A DNA stretch of 16,739 nucleotides from Paenalcaligenes sp021793095 (GCA_027317645.1 DAHVQS010000042.1:1-16739); one strand, 5' to 3'. Positions 1 through 7,172 are shown, counted from the stretch's first letter. Made by a program: numbers and translations. Notes: generated by a model not told the origin, from the letters alone.

Positions 1-58
1 TAGGCGCATTAGTCTTCACCAGTACGACTTGGTCCTCTGACTGTGTATTGAGTTCCAT
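1..58 (-). CDS. 5' end of a leftward gene, possibly enoyl-CoA hydratase-like (partial)
   Basis: Only the first 19 codons lie in the window, beginning MELNTQSEDQVVLVKTNAP. An ATG at 56-58 is preceded by a strong AAGGAG Shine-Dalgarno sequence (complement of 65-70), which makes a true translation start likely. The N-terminus, with a short polar stretch then a beta strand reading VVLVKTNAP, resembles the first strand of crotonase-fold proteins, but 19 residues are too few to decide. The function is therefore a guess. The gene continues beyond position 1. It reads away from the truncated dehydrogenase at 242-763. Confidence 0.5.
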   Translation of the reverse strand, partial: MELNTQSEDQVVLVKTNAP

Positions 59-139
59 CAGACACTCCTTAAAACTAAATTAACCTCAAAAAAACACCTG
101 AAATCAATATAAAACCAATGGTTCAAGCTTAACATCAGA

Positions 140-145
140 ATTATA
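140..145 (-). promoter_or_regulatory. possible -10 box for the leftward gene at 58
   Basis: The complement of 140-145 reads TATAAT, a perfect -10 hexamer, about 80 bp before the ATG at 58. I see no convincing -35 hexamer at the usual 16-18 bp spacing. The whole stretch 61-235 is AT-rich and non-coding, so a chance match is quite possible. Confidence 0.25.
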
Positions 146-241
146 TTTGCATGCTTTTCGCTTGATTTTAATCAGTCTATCAATTCATAAAATGAGGTAC
201 CATAAAAGAATGGAACACAAGCCATAACCCCCTCTCAGCAG

Positions 242-763
242 GGCCCCATCGGCCTGTGCGCCACCGCCGGCGCTCGACTGCGCGGCGCCAGCCTCATCAT
301 CGCCGTAGATGGTAATGACGAACGCCTGGCCATCGCCAAAGAAATGGGTGCGGACGTCACCCTCAACTTTAAAAACTGTGACGTCATCGACGAGGTCATG
401 AAACTCACCGGTGGCCGCGGCGCCGACGCCAGCATCGAGGCCCTCGGCACCCAGCTGACCTTTGAACAATCGTTACGCGTACTCAAGCCCGGGGGCACCC
501 TCTCGAGCCTAGGCGTCTACGCCGAGGATCTCGTTATCCCGGTTGACGCCTTCGCTGCAGGCATCGGCGACTACCGCATTGAATCCGCCCTCTGCCCCGG
601 TGGCAAAGAGCGCCTGCGCCGCTTGCTCAACATCGTCGAGGCCGCACGTTTTGACTTCACCAGCCTCGTCACCCACGAATACAAACTAGACGACATCGTT
701 GAGGCCTATGACTTATTCTCTAACCAACGCGATGGGGTTTTAAAGATTGCGGTTAAACCTTAA
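242..763 (+). pseudogene. 3' half of a zinc-type (medium-chain) alcohol dehydrogenase, 5' truncated
   Basis: The reading frame from 242 gives about 173 residues and starts abruptly inside the NAD(P)-binding Rossmann fold (GPIGLCATAGARLRGAS, then the acidic strand end IIAVDG). It runs through GADASIEALG, LKPGGTLSSLG and the tail motif ALCPGGKERLRRLL, which resembles the C-terminal half of isopropanol/2,3-butanediol-type dehydrogenases. Family members are about 350 residues. The whole N-terminal catalytic zinc domain is absent. Upstream in frame there is a stop at 203-205 after only a few unrelated codons, and no good start. The first in-frame ATG (344) has no clear ribosome binding site and would cut through the Rossmann fold. 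The change from GC-rich coding to AT-rich sequence at about 235-242 marks the break. The remaining frame is undamaged to its stop, which suggests a fairly recent deletion or rearrangement. Confidence 0.8.
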
Positions 764-858
764 TTAGCTGCTGTACTTCGAGCTGCGAGCGTTGTTTATT
801 CAATGTCTCGCTGCTCTCGAGGTGTTTTCTAAGTTCGAGATAAATTTTGGGCGAAGTA

Positions 859-1392
859 TTATTTCTTTTTCACGTTGAGGCGTTCTAGATTGGCAATCAT
901 GTCCTCGGCGGATGTTTCCGGTGTGATGTCTTCATCGATGTATAAAATCTTTCCATCGATGTCGATGTAATAGGTGTGGCGCATGGCATAGCCTTTTTCA
1001 TGCAGTACGTCGTAGTCTTGCGCCACCGTTTTTTCGTGATCGCTCAGCAGGGGAAAGTCGGCACCGGTGTCTTGGGCAAATCCGGTGCTTTCTTTGAGGG
1101 GATCGACGCTGGCCATAAAATAGGTCACGTCATAGGCGCGGATTTTGTGCCCATTTTCTGCCAATGATTTGCACTCGATGGTGCAACCATAGGTATAGGC
1201 TTTGGGAAACCAGGCCAAAACAACGGCTTGTTTGCCACGGTAATCCGATAGTTGGTAGGTCTTGCCATCCGAGCCGGGTAGGCTAAAGTCAGGGGCCATA
1301 TCACCCGGTTTAAGGGCATGTGCGGTCATGGTGACGGTACTGGCCAATAAAAACCCCAAACCTAGGGCGGCATGATTGAGGTAGCGCCGCAT
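859..1392 (-). CDS. exported peroxiredoxin, Bcp/AhpC-TSA family
   Basis: This 177-residue thiol peroxidase has an N-terminal signal peptide: MRRY, a hydrophobic core around residues 9-22, and a cleavage-like AHA at 24-26. It probably acts in the periplasm. The thioredoxin-fold start is seen in PGDMAPDFSLPGSDGK. The peroxidatic motif PKAYTYGCTIEC places P63, T67 and the attacking cysteine C70, with C74 as a possible resolving cysteine. R138 in RHTYYIDIDG matches the conserved active-site arginine. The usual Bcp TPGC appears here as TYGC. The ATG at 1390-1392 has an AGGAGGA ribosome binding site (1397-1403). It lies downstream of rplQ but behind that operon's terminator, so it should have its own promoter. 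It is convergent with the dehydrogenase fragment. Reductant and natural substrate cannot be read from the sequence. Confidence 0.88.
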   Translation of the reverse strand: MRRYLNHAALGLGFLLASTVTMTAHALKPGDMAPDFSLPGSDGKTYQLSDYRGKQAVVLAWFPKAYTYGCTIECKSLAENGHKIRAYDVTYFMASVDPLKESTGFAQDTGADFPLLSDHEKTVAQDYDVLHEKGYAMRHTYYIDIDGKILYIDEDITPETSAEDMIANLERLNVKKK

Positions 1393-1417
1393 AGTGTCCT
1401 CCTATTGATGGCAGTGC

Positions 1418-1455
1418 CTCACACGGGGTGAGTTGATTTCATCACGCGAGGTGAG
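1418..1455. repeat. two similar imperfect dyads upstream of the peroxiredoxin gene
   Basis: Two related elements, CTCACACGGGGTGAG (1418-1432) and ATCACGCGAGGTGAG (1441-1455), share the pattern TCAC-CG-GGTGAG and lie 23 bp centre to centre, about two helical turns apart. They lie 26-63 bp before the peroxiredoxin ATG. This arrangement fits a tandem operator or a structured 5' leader. No regulator can be named. The rest of 1456-1655 shows no gene and no clear promoter. Confidence 0.35.
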
Positions 1456-1655
1456 CAAATGTTTATAACTGCCATCTTAACAGGGGCGGCATAGAATTTC
1501 TCCATGAACAATGGACATCCAGCCATCTTTTGCTTGCGCCCATTTGAGCCACGCCTCGGAAATACGTGATTAATGGTAGCCGTGGGTATACGTTGGATGG
1601 ATAGTTGTCATGACCATGCCCTTATTCATGTATCGCTCTGATCTTTATAACAAAT

Positions 1656-1686
1656 AAAAAAACCGGCCTCATTAAAAGGCCGGTTT
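1656..1686 (-). terminator. intrinsic terminator of the ribosomal/rpoA operon
   Basis: A perfect 10-bp stem (1660-1669 with 1677-1686, AAACCGGCCT and its complement) has a 7-nt loop. On the leftward transcript it is followed by a run of seven U (A-tract 1656-1662, partly shared with the stem). It begins about 28 bp after the rplQ stop codon. It should end the long spc-alpha transcript and insulate the peroxiredoxin gene. Confidence 0.93.
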
Positions 1687-1714
1687 AATTGTCTGCCACA
1701 GCAGGAGGAGACAT

Positions 1715-2113
1715 TTAGTCTTCGCTGCTGTCGCTGTCTTCGTCAACCTCGACTTCTGGGCGATCGACCAACTCCATGAATGCCATAGGGGCATTGTCGG
1801 TGGTGCGGAAGCCCATTTTTAACACACGTGTGTACCCCCCATTGCGCTCTTGGTAGCGAGGGCCGAGCTCATCAAACAGCTTGGTCACGGCGTCGCGGTC
1901 GCGCAAACGGGCAAATGCCTGGCGGCGGTTGGCTACGGTGGGGTTCTTGGCCAAGGTGATCAACGGCTCGATCACACGGCGTAGCTCTTTAGCCTTGGGC
2001 AGGGTGGTTTTGATGGCCTCATGCTTGATGAGTGAGACCGACATATTTCTGAACATTGCCAAACGATGGCTGCTAGTGCGGTTTAATTTACGCAACCCAT
2101 GACGGTGACGCAT
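1715..2113 (-). CDS. rplQ: 50S ribosomal protein L17
   Basis: L17 is a protein of the large ribosomal subunit. The product is 132 residues, starting MRHRHGLRKLNRTSSHR, the conserved L17 N-terminus, followed by LIKHEAIKTTLPKAKELR and the internal RNGGYTRVLK motif. It ends in an acidic tail (EVEVDEDSDSSED). The frame stays open upstream to 2224, but the ATG at 2111-2113 is chosen because it matches the family start and follows an AAGGA ribosome binding site. It is the last gene of the alpha cluster. Unusually, it stands 276 bp after rpoA, with hairpins and a possible extended -10 promoter in the gap, so it may be transcribed partly independently of rpoA. Confidence 0.97.
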   Translation of the reverse strand: MRHRHGLRKLNRTSSHRLAMFRNMSVSLIKHEAIKTTLPKAKELRRVIEPLITLAKNPTVANRRQAFARLRDRDAVTKLFDELGPRYQERNGGYTRVLKMGFRTTDNAPMAFMELVDRPEVEVDEDSDSSED

Positions 2114-2265
2114 GACTCTATCCTTACAAAATTGAATCTTGATGAAAAGGGCCAGCCCAATGCTGTGCCCTAACCATATCTTGGCTCTTTTGGCGGGCCG
2201 CCGCGGCCAGGCTGCGGCATACAAAACTCTAATGCGACGGCCTGCGGGCCAAGTTTAACTGTGCG

Positions 2266-2274
2266 ACTATAACA
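2266..2274 (-). promoter_or_regulatory. candidate extended -10 promoter for rplQ
   Basis: The complement of 2266-2274 reads TGTTATAGT, an extended -10 element (TG, one base, then a 5-of-6 match to TATAAT). It lies downstream of the hairpins in the rpoA-rplQ gap and about 150 bp before the rplQ ATG. No good -35 is visible, which extended -10 promoters can tolerate. The leader downstream is GC-rich and self-complementary (for example GGCC arms around 2240-2251). Confidence 0.35.
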
Positions 2275-2283
2275 TGATTTGGC

Positions 2284-2309
2284 CAGTGAATCGCGCACGA
2301 TTTTCACTG
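2284..2309 (-). other. hairpin in the rpoA-rplQ gap (second of two)
   Basis: Arms CAGTGAA (2284-2290) and TTCACTG (2303-2309) pair perfectly. An inner TCG/CGA (2291-2293 with 2298-2300) extends the stem past a two-base bulge. It lies just downstream of the larger hairpin at 2312-2365 in the leftward transcript. No U-tract follows, so it looks like a processing or stability structure and not a terminator. Confidence 0.5.
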
Positions 2310-2311
2310 TT

Positions 2312-2365
2312 TACCCGTTTTACAACAAGGCGCTAAGCACAACGCTCATGGGTGTAAAACGGGTA
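2312..2365 (-). other. 13-bp perfect inverted repeat after rpoA
   Basis: TACCCGTTTTACA (2312-2324) and its exact complement TGTAAAACGGGTA (2353-2365) flank a 28-nt loop that holds a smaller stem (TGAGC with GCTTA on the transcript). It starts 24 bp after the rpoA stop in the leftward transcript. No run of U follows, so simple intrinsic termination is unlikely. A role in RNA processing, 3'-end stability of the rpoA message or partial attenuation is possible. Confidence 0.6.
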
Positions 2366-2389
2366 TTCACCTCTTTGGTGCTTGAGGGC

Positions 2390-3376
2390 TTAGGGGCGCT
2401 CAAGACCCAGTGGGGGCCAGTTGTCTAGCTTCATCCCCAAGGTCAGGCCGCGCGCGGCGAGGACCTCTTTGATCTCATTGAGCGATTTGCGCCCGAGGTT
2501 GGGGGTTTTGAGCAATTCGTTTTCAGTGCGCTGAATCAAATCGCCGATGTAGTAGATATTTTCAGCCTTTAAGCAATTAGCAGAGCGCACGGTGAGCTCG
2601 AGGTCATCCACGGGGCGCAGCAGCACGGGGTCAATCTGTGGCTGAGCACGCTCGGGGGTTTCGAACTCTTCTTCGGTGCCCTCTAGGGTCGCAAAGACTG
2701 AGATCTGATCCATCAAAATACCCGCTGCATGGCGCACGGCTTCCTCAGGGGTGATGACGCCATTGGTCTCAATATCGAGTACCAACTTGTCCAGGTCAGT
2801 GCGCTGCTCCACACGGGCGTTTTCTACGGCGTAGCTGACGCGGCGAATGGGGCTAAACGATGCATCAAGAATAATGCGGCCAATGGTGTGCTGACGGCTA
2901 TCATCGCTCAGAGCGCGGACATTACCGGGCTCGTAACCACGTCCTTTTTCCACCTTGATCTGCATTTCGAGCTTGCCATCATCGGTCAGCGTGGCGATGT
3001 GATGATCAGGGTTGATGATCTCTACATCGTGGGGCAACTCGATATCTTTGGCGGTGACCTCGCCTGGACCTTCTTTGTTGAGGGTCAGGGTGACCTCATC
3101 GCGGCCGTGGATTTTAAACACCACGCCTTTGAGGTTGAGCATCATGTCAACCACATCCTCGCGCACCCCAGGCAGGGTGGAGTACTCGTGTACCACGCCA
3201 GTGATCTGCACCTCGGTGGGGGCAAAACCGGTCATCGACGACAACAAGATGCGTCGCAGGGCGTTGCCTAGAGTGTGACCAAAACCACGCTCAAAGGGCT
3301 CCATGGTGACCTCGGCATGGTATTTGGTGATGGGTTCTACTTCAATAGAACGGGGTTTGAGAAAACCTTGAGTCAT
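2390..3376 (-). CDS. rpoA: RNA polymerase alpha subunit
   Basis: Alpha nucleates assembly of RNA polymerase and contacts activators and UP elements. At 328 residues it is normal for Betaproteobacteria. The N-terminal domain shows the conserved RGFGHTLGNALRRILLSSM stretch (around residues 30-48) and the dimerisation and beta-binding region. The C-terminal domain keeps the DNA-contact residues in RSANCLKAENIYYIGDL and in NLGRKSLNEIKEVL (the arginine, and the G-K-S...E set equivalent to R265 and G296-E302 of E. coli). The ATG at 3374-3376 follows AAGGA. It lies in the alpha cluster but is set apart by unusually long gaps on both sides: 180 bp from rpsD and 276 bp to rplQ. Confidence 0.98.
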   Translation of the reverse strand: MTQGFLKPRSIEVEPITKYHAEVTMEPFERGFGHTLGNALRRILLSSMTGFAPTEVQITGVVHEYSTLPGVREDVVDMMLNLKGVVFKIHGRDEVTLTLNKEGPGEVTAKDIELPHDVEIINPDHHIATLTDDGKLEMQIKVEKGRGYEPGNVRALSDDSRQHTIGRIILDASFSPIRRVSYAVENARVEQRTDLDKLVLDIETNGVITPEEAVRHAAGILMDQISVFATLEGTEEEFETPERAQPQIDPVLLRPVDDLELTVRSANCLKAENIYYIGDLIQRTENELLKTPNLGRKSLNEIKEVLAARGLTLGMKLDNWPPLGLERP

Positions 3377-3431
3377 GTGTATTCCTTTTCAATACCCTCG
3401 GCTCGTTACACCGATAAGGCTGATGGAAAAC

Positions 3432-3443
3432 CCGGTATACCGG
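3432..3443. repeat. 12-bp perfect palindrome in the rpsD-rpoA gap
   Basis: CCGGTATACCGG is self-complementary over 12 bp and lies 55-66 bp before the rpoA ATG. With no loop it would fold poorly as RNA, so a protein-binding DNA site is more natural than an RNA hairpin, but a chance palindrome cannot be excluded. Confidence 0.35.
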
Positions 3444-3493
3444 ATATGAATAGACGCACCTATGGCAGGGGCGACTGAGATCAGAGAAACAGA

Positions 3494-3517
3494 CAGCTGG
3501 CATCGTATTGCCAGCTG
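3494..3517 (-). other. 9-bp hairpin between rpsD and rpoA, possible attenuator
   Basis: CAGCTGGCA (3494-3502) and TGCCAGCTG (3509-3517) form a perfect 9-bp stem with a 6-nt loop, 39 bp after the rpsD stop in the leftward transcript. The next 15 nt on the transcript hold seven scattered U, weaker than a classic terminator. It could cause partial termination or mark an RNA-processing point that adjusts rpoA relative to the ribosomal genes. Confidence 0.5.
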
Positions 3518-3556
3518 CCGTGCACTCTATGCAGGGTGACTCGCCAGAATCAGAGA

Positions 3557-4180
3557 TTAACGCGAGTACAACTCAACGACGAGGGACTCGTCGATATCAT
3601 GAGCAACATCAGAGCGATCAGGATGCTGCTTGTATACGCCGGTGTATTTCTTGGCGTCTACCTCTACCCACTGGGGCAAACCAGCCTCTTCGGCCAGCTC
3701 GAGTGCCTCTTGGATACGCGCCTGTGAGCGAGACTTTTCACGGATGCTGATGACATCACCGGGCTTGACGAACAAGCTGGGGATATCTGCGCGCTGACCG
3801 TTGACCTCGATCGCACGGTGGGTGACCAACTGGCGTGCCTCGGCACGAGTTGAGCCAAAGCCCATGCGGTAGACCACATTGTCTAGGCGAGATTCGAGCA
3901 GCTCGATCAAGATTTCACCAGTGTTACCACGGCGGCGATCAGCCTCGACGAAGTAGCGGCGGAATTGTCTTTCCATTACGCCGTACATGCGCTTGAGTTT
4001 TTGCTTTTCACGCAACTGCAGGCCGAAATCAGAAGTGCGAGTGCCGGAAATACGACCGTGTTGACCAGGACGTGTTTCGAGTCTGCACTTGGAATCCAGC
4101 GAACGGCGTGCGCTCTTTAAGAATAAATCGGTGCCCTCGCGGCGCGAGAGCTTACATTTTGGACCAATATAACGTGCCAC
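3557..4180 (-). CDS. rpsD: 30S ribosomal protein S4
   Basis: S4 is a primary 16S rRNA binder and, in enterobacteria, the translational repressor of the alpha operon. The product is 207 residues, the standard length, beginning MARYIGPKCKLSRREGTDLFL. The S4 core is recognisable in REKQKLKRMYGVMERQFRRY, and the S4 RNA-binding domain in ESRLDNVVYRMGFGSTRAEAR followed by VNGQRADIPS. The ending VVELYSR is typical. It lies 11 bp after rpsK. It is separated from rpoA by 180 bp that contain a hairpin and a palindrome. Confidence 0.98.
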   Translation of the reverse strand: MARYIGPKCKLSRREGTDLFLKSARRSLDSKCRLETRPGQHGRISGTRTSDFGLQLREKQKLKRMYGVMERQFRRYFVEADRRRGNTGEILIELLESRLDNVVYRMGFGSTRAEARQLVTHRAIEVNGQRADIPSLFVKPGDVISIREKSRSQARIQEALELAEEAGLPQWVEVDAKKYTGVYKQHPDRSDVAHDIDESLVVELYSR

Positions 4181-4191
4181 GTAGCTTCCCC

Positions 4192-4587
4192 TTAAATGCG
4201 ACGACGCTTGGGCGGACGGCAGCCATTATGCGGTACAGGCGTGACGTCGGCAAGACTAACAATACGAATACCTAAGGCGTTCAAAGCGCGAATGGAAGAA
4301 TCACGACCCGGGCCAGGACCCTTGATACGGACTTCCAAGTTCTTTACACCAAACTCCATGGCGGCACGGCCAGCCATATCTGCAGCCATCTGAGCTGCAA
4401 AAGGAGTTGATTTGCGTGAACCCCTAAAACCAGCACCCCCCGCCGTTGCCCAAGACAAGGTATTGCCCTGGCGGTCTGTGATGGTCACAATTGTGTTGTT
4501 GAATGTCGCCTGAACGTGAGCAATCCCATCAGTGACATTCTTGCGAACTCTTTTACGTGCGCGCGAAGCGCTAGAAGCTTTTGCCAT
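4192..4587 (-). CDS. rpsK: 30S ribosomal protein S11
   Basis: S11 forms part of the 30S platform near the 3' end of 16S rRNA. The 131-residue product shows the family blocks HVQATFNNTIVTITDRQGN, GFRGSRKSTPFAAQ and the C-terminal DVTPVPHNGCRPPKRRR. The basic start MAKASSASRARKRVRK is typical of beta/gamma forms. It lies 14 bp after rpsM and 11 bp before rpsD, so it is co-transcribed and probably translationally coupled. Confidence 0.98.
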   Translation of the reverse strand: MAKASSASRARKRVRKNVTDGIAHVQATFNNTIVTITDRQGNTLSWATAGGAGFRGSRKSTPFAAQMAADMAGRAAMEFGVKNLEVRIKGPGPGRDSSIRALNALGIRIVSLADVTPVPHNGCRPPKRRRI

Positions 4588-4601
4588 CTTCTAATCCTCG
4601 G

Positions 4602-4967
4602 TTATTTTCTCAGTGCCTGCGCAGCGCGACGGGGCCCCTTGCGGGTGCGAGCATTAGTGCGAGTACGCTGACCGCGCACAGGCAACCCGCGACGATGGCG
4701 CATGCCACGATACGTGCCCAAGTCAATCAGACGTTTAATGGACAACTGGATTTCACGACGTAAATCACCCTCAAGCAAATAGTTGGTGATTTCCTCACGA
4801 ATCGCCTCTAATTCGGTATCAGTCAGATCAGCGACCTTTGTAGAGGTATTTACCCCTGCTGCCTGACAAATGTCACGCGCTCGGCTACGGCCAATGCCAT
4901 AGATGGCGGTCAAACCAATACCTACGTGTTTCTGAGGCGGAATATTAATGCCAGCAATACGGGCCAT
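4602..4967 (-). CDS. rpsM: 30S ribosomal protein S13
   Basis: S13 lies in the 30S head and contacts the P-site tRNA and the 50S subunit. The product is 121 residues and starts MARIAGINIPPQKHVGIGLT. The helix-two-turn-helix region AIYGIGRSRARDICQAAGV follows, and then GTYRGMRHRRGLPVRGQRT and the basic tail NARTRKGPRRAAQALRK, all standard. It is the first ribosomal gene of the classic alpha operon and lies 29 bp after rpmJ. Confidence 0.98.
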   Translation of the reverse strand: MARIAGINIPPQKHVGIGLTAIYGIGRSRARDICQAAGVNTSTKVADLTDTELEAIREEITNYLLEGDLRREIQLSIKRLIDLGTYRGMRHRRGLPVRGQRTRTNARTRKGPRRAAQALRK

Positions 4968-4996
4968 AATTGTTCCTTTTAATACCTTTTGCCAAA

Positions 4997-5110
4997 TTAG
5001 CCTTGGCGTTGTTTATGACGGGGATCGGTGCAGATAACACGAACCACGCCATGACGTTTAATAATCTTACAGTTGCGGCAAATGCGCCGTACTGATGCCA
5101 TTACCTTCAT
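4997..5110 (-). CDS. rpmJ: 50S ribosomal protein L36
   Basis: This 37-residue product begins MKVMASVRRICRNCK and ends ICTDPRHKQRQG. C11, C14, C27 and H32 form the zinc-binding set of the zinc-type L36. Methionine at position 4 is typical of Betaproteobacteria, where other phyla usually have arginine. The ATG at 5108-5110 follows a GGAG ribosome binding site, and the TAA is at 4997-4999. Its place between infA and rpmsM-type genes (infA on one side, rpsM on the other) is the usual beta order. Confidence 0.97.
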   Translation of the reverse strand: MKVMASVRRICRNCKIIKRHGVVRVICTDPRHKQRQG

Positions 5111-5141
5111 GGTTGACTCCTAGTTTTCTTAAGCCGGGCCG

Positions 5142-5360
5142 CTACTTTGAGCGGAACACAATCCTGCCGCGGTTAAGATCATAGGGCGTGAGCTCCACCG
5201 TGACCTTATCCCCTGGAAGAATCCGGATATAATGCATACGCATCTTTCCAGAAACATAGCCAAGCACCTCATGGCCATTTTCCAACCGGATGCGAAATGT
5301 TGCGTTTGGGAGGTTTTCAGTGACCTCGCCTTGCATTTGAATGACGTCGTCTTTAGCCAT
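5142..5360 (-). CDS. infA: translation initiation factor IF-1
   Basis: IF-1 occupies the ribosomal A site during initiation and works with IF-2 and IF-3. The 72-residue product is a single OB-fold: MAKDDVIQMQGEVTENLPNA, then the conserved YVSGKMRMHYIRILPGDKV and the end RGRIVFRSK. The length is the family standard. Placement directly after secY (9 bp gap) and before rpmJ is characteristic of Betaproteobacteria; in E. coli infA lies elsewhere. Many Burkholderiales carry a second infA, which cannot be checked here. Confidence 0.97.
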   Translation of the reverse strand: MAKDDVIQMQGEVTENLPNATFRIRLENGHEVLGYVSGKMRMHYIRILPGDKVTVELTPYDLNRGRIVFRSK

Positions 5361-5369
5361 TGTCTTTCA

Positions 5370-6698
5370 TTACATGGGCAAACCGGGTCCGCCGCGGAAG
5401 TTTGCCTTTTTCATTAATGAGTCATATTGCTGTGACATCACATAAGCCTGAGCCTGTGACATAAAGTCCATGGTGACGACAACAATAATCAACAACGATG
5501 TGCCCCCAAAATAAAAGGGAACATTCCAGTGCATCTGCAAGAACTCGGGCACCAAACACACAATCGTCACATAAATCGATCCTGCCAATGTCAGCCGCGT
5601 CAAGATGCGATCGATGTAGCGCGAGGTTTGTTGTCCGGGACGAATGCCAGGGATAAATGCACCGCTACGCTTCAGATTGTCTGCGGTTTCACGGCTGTTA
5701 AACACCAATGCCGTATAGAAAAAGCAGAACAAAATGATCAGTGCCGAAAATAGCGTGATGTACAAAGGCTGTCGTGGTGACAAGGCAGCCTCGAGGTCAC
5801 GCAACCAACCAAGACCTGGGGTGCTGGAAAACCAGCTGGCAATGGTGGCCGGCAATAAAATAATAGATGAGGCGAAAATCGGTGGAATCACCCCAGCCAT
5901 GTTGAGCTTGAGGGGCAGATGGGAACTTTGCCCACCATACATACGATTTCCGACCTGACGCTTAGCGTAGTTTACCCGAATCCGGCGTTGACCGCGCTCG
6001 ACAAAGACCACAAAGTAGGTCACGGCGATCACCAGTAGGACAATAAACAACGCCGAGATGATGGACATCGCATTGGTGCGTACCAAATCGAGCATCCCGC
6101 CCATGGCGCTAGGCAGCCCCGCCACAATACCCGCAAAAATCAGTATGGAAATACCGTTGCCGATACCGCGCTCGGTGATTTGCTCGCCCAGCCACATCAT
6201 GAACATGGTCCCGGTGACCAAGGTCACTACGGTGGTAAAGCGGAAAATAACCCCCGGGTCAATGACCAGACCAGGCTGTGACTCGAGCGCTACCGAAATA
6301 CCCACCGCCTGGAACAGGGCCAAAAAGACCGTGCCATAGCGGGTGTATTGGGTGATCTTGCGCCGCCCGCTCTCGCCCTCTTTTTTGATGGCCTCGAGGG
6401 TGGGGACCACCGAGGACATCAACTGCATGATAATAGAGGCCGAAATATACGGCATAATACCTAAGGCAAAGACGGAAAACCGCTGCAGCGCACCCCCCGA
6501 GAACATATTAAACAAACCCAGAATACCGCCCTGGTTTTGTCTAAAGAGATCAGAGAGTGAATCGGGGTTGATGCCCGGCACGGGGATATGGGTGCCCAGA
6601 CGATACACAACGAGCGCAAGCAGCAGAAATATCAGCCTGCGCTGCAGATCAGAGTAGCCCGATGTCCCTGTTTGACCCCTAGCCTGTGCTTTAGCCAC
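5370..6698 (-). CDS. secY: preprotein translocase subunit SecY
   Basis: SecY is the channel of the SecYEG translocon in the inner membrane, used for protein export and membrane insertion. The 442-residue product has the expected ten hydrophobic segments. Hallmarks are the first segment with GTHIPVPGINPDSL, the plug-region GGALQRFSVFALGIMPYISAS, the cytoplasmic loop FVERGQRRIRVNYAKRQ, and the large cytoplasmic loop with PGIRPGQQTSRYIDRI. The C-terminus is GGPGLPM. It starts 11 bp after rplO and ends 9 bp before infA. It is complete, with no unusual residue that I could see. Confidence 0.98.
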   Translation of the reverse strand: MAKAQARGQTGTSGYSDLQRRLIFLLLALVVYRLGTHIPVPGINPDSLSDLFRQNQGGILGLFNMFSGGALQRFSVFALGIMPYISASIIMQLMSSVVPTLEAIKKEGESGRRKITQYTRYGTVFLALFQAVGISVALESQPGLVIDPGVIFRFTTVVTLVTGTMFMMWLGEQITERGIGNGISILIFAGIVAGLPSAMGGMLDLVRTNAMSIISALFIVLLVIAVTYFVVFVERGQRRIRVNYAKRQVGNRMYGGQSSHLPLKLNMAGVIPPIFASSIILLPATIASWFSSTPGLGWLRDLEAALSPRQPLYITLFSALIILFCFFYTALVFNSRETADNLKRSGAFIPGIRPGQQTSRYIDRILTRLTLAGSIYVTIVCLVPEFLQMHWNVPFYFGGTSLLIIVVVTMDFMSQAQAYVMSQQYDSLMKKANFRGGPGLPM

Positions 6699-6709
6699 CG
6701 TAACCCCTT

Positions 6710-7153
6710 TTATTCAGTAACAGAACCACCCGCGGCCTCAATGGCTGCACGGGCACCAGCTGTGGCACGAATACCGCGCAGGGTAACCTTGCGGGTGAGC
6801 TCGCCAGAGTTGATGACCTTGATGTTGCGCACCAGCTGACCGACCAAACCGGCCTGCTTGAGCACCTGTACATCGATGTCTTGGGCAGTGAGTTTTTCCA
6901 AATCAGAAAGGCGGATTTCCGCTTTCAGGTGTGCACCGGGAGCGGTAAAACCGCGCTTGGGCAAGCGGCGATGCAATGGCATCTGACCGCCCTCAAATCC
7001 GGACTGCACCTTGCCGCCGGTACGGGCTTTGAGCCCCTTGTGACCGCGGCCAGAGGTTTTGCCCATGCCAGAGCTGCGGCCACGACCCACGCGATGTTGG
7101 GCGTGCTTGGCCCCTTCGGCGGGCTGTAGGTTGTTTAGTTGCAATGTAGTCAT
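6710..7153 (-). CDS. rplO: 50S ribosomal protein L15
   Basis: L15 binds 23S rRNA late in 50S assembly. The 147-residue product has the typical Gly/Arg/Lys-rich extension near the N-terminus (RVGRGRSSGMGKTSGRGHKG), then GGQMPLHRRLPKRGF and the C-terminal LTRKVTLRGIRATAGARAAIEAAGG. Its length is close to the E. coli protein (144). It lies 19 bp after rpmD and 11 bp before secY. Confidence 0.98.
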   Translation of the reverse strand: MTTLQLNNLQPAEGAKHAQHRVGRGRSSGMGKTSGRGHKGLKARTGGKVQSGFEGGQMPLHRRLPKRGFTAPGAHLKAEIRLSDLEKLTAQDIDVQVLKQAGLVGQLVRNIKVINSGELTRKVTLRGIRATAGARAAIEAAGGSVTE

Positions 7154-7172
7154 CGCTATTCCTGCTCTTAGT

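Noticed and set aside
764..858. Terminator between the dehydrogenase fragment and the peroxiredoxin gene
   Set aside because: Complementary GCGAG/CTCGC segments exist, but the stem is imperfect and no U-tract follows on either strand.
2114..2224. N-terminal extension of L17
   Set aside because: The extra 37 codons do not match L17, and the ATG at 2113 has both the family start and a ribosome binding site.
2729..3271. Long rightward frames opposite rpoA and other ribosomal genes
   Set aside because: They are antisense shadows of conserved genes and show no family motifs.
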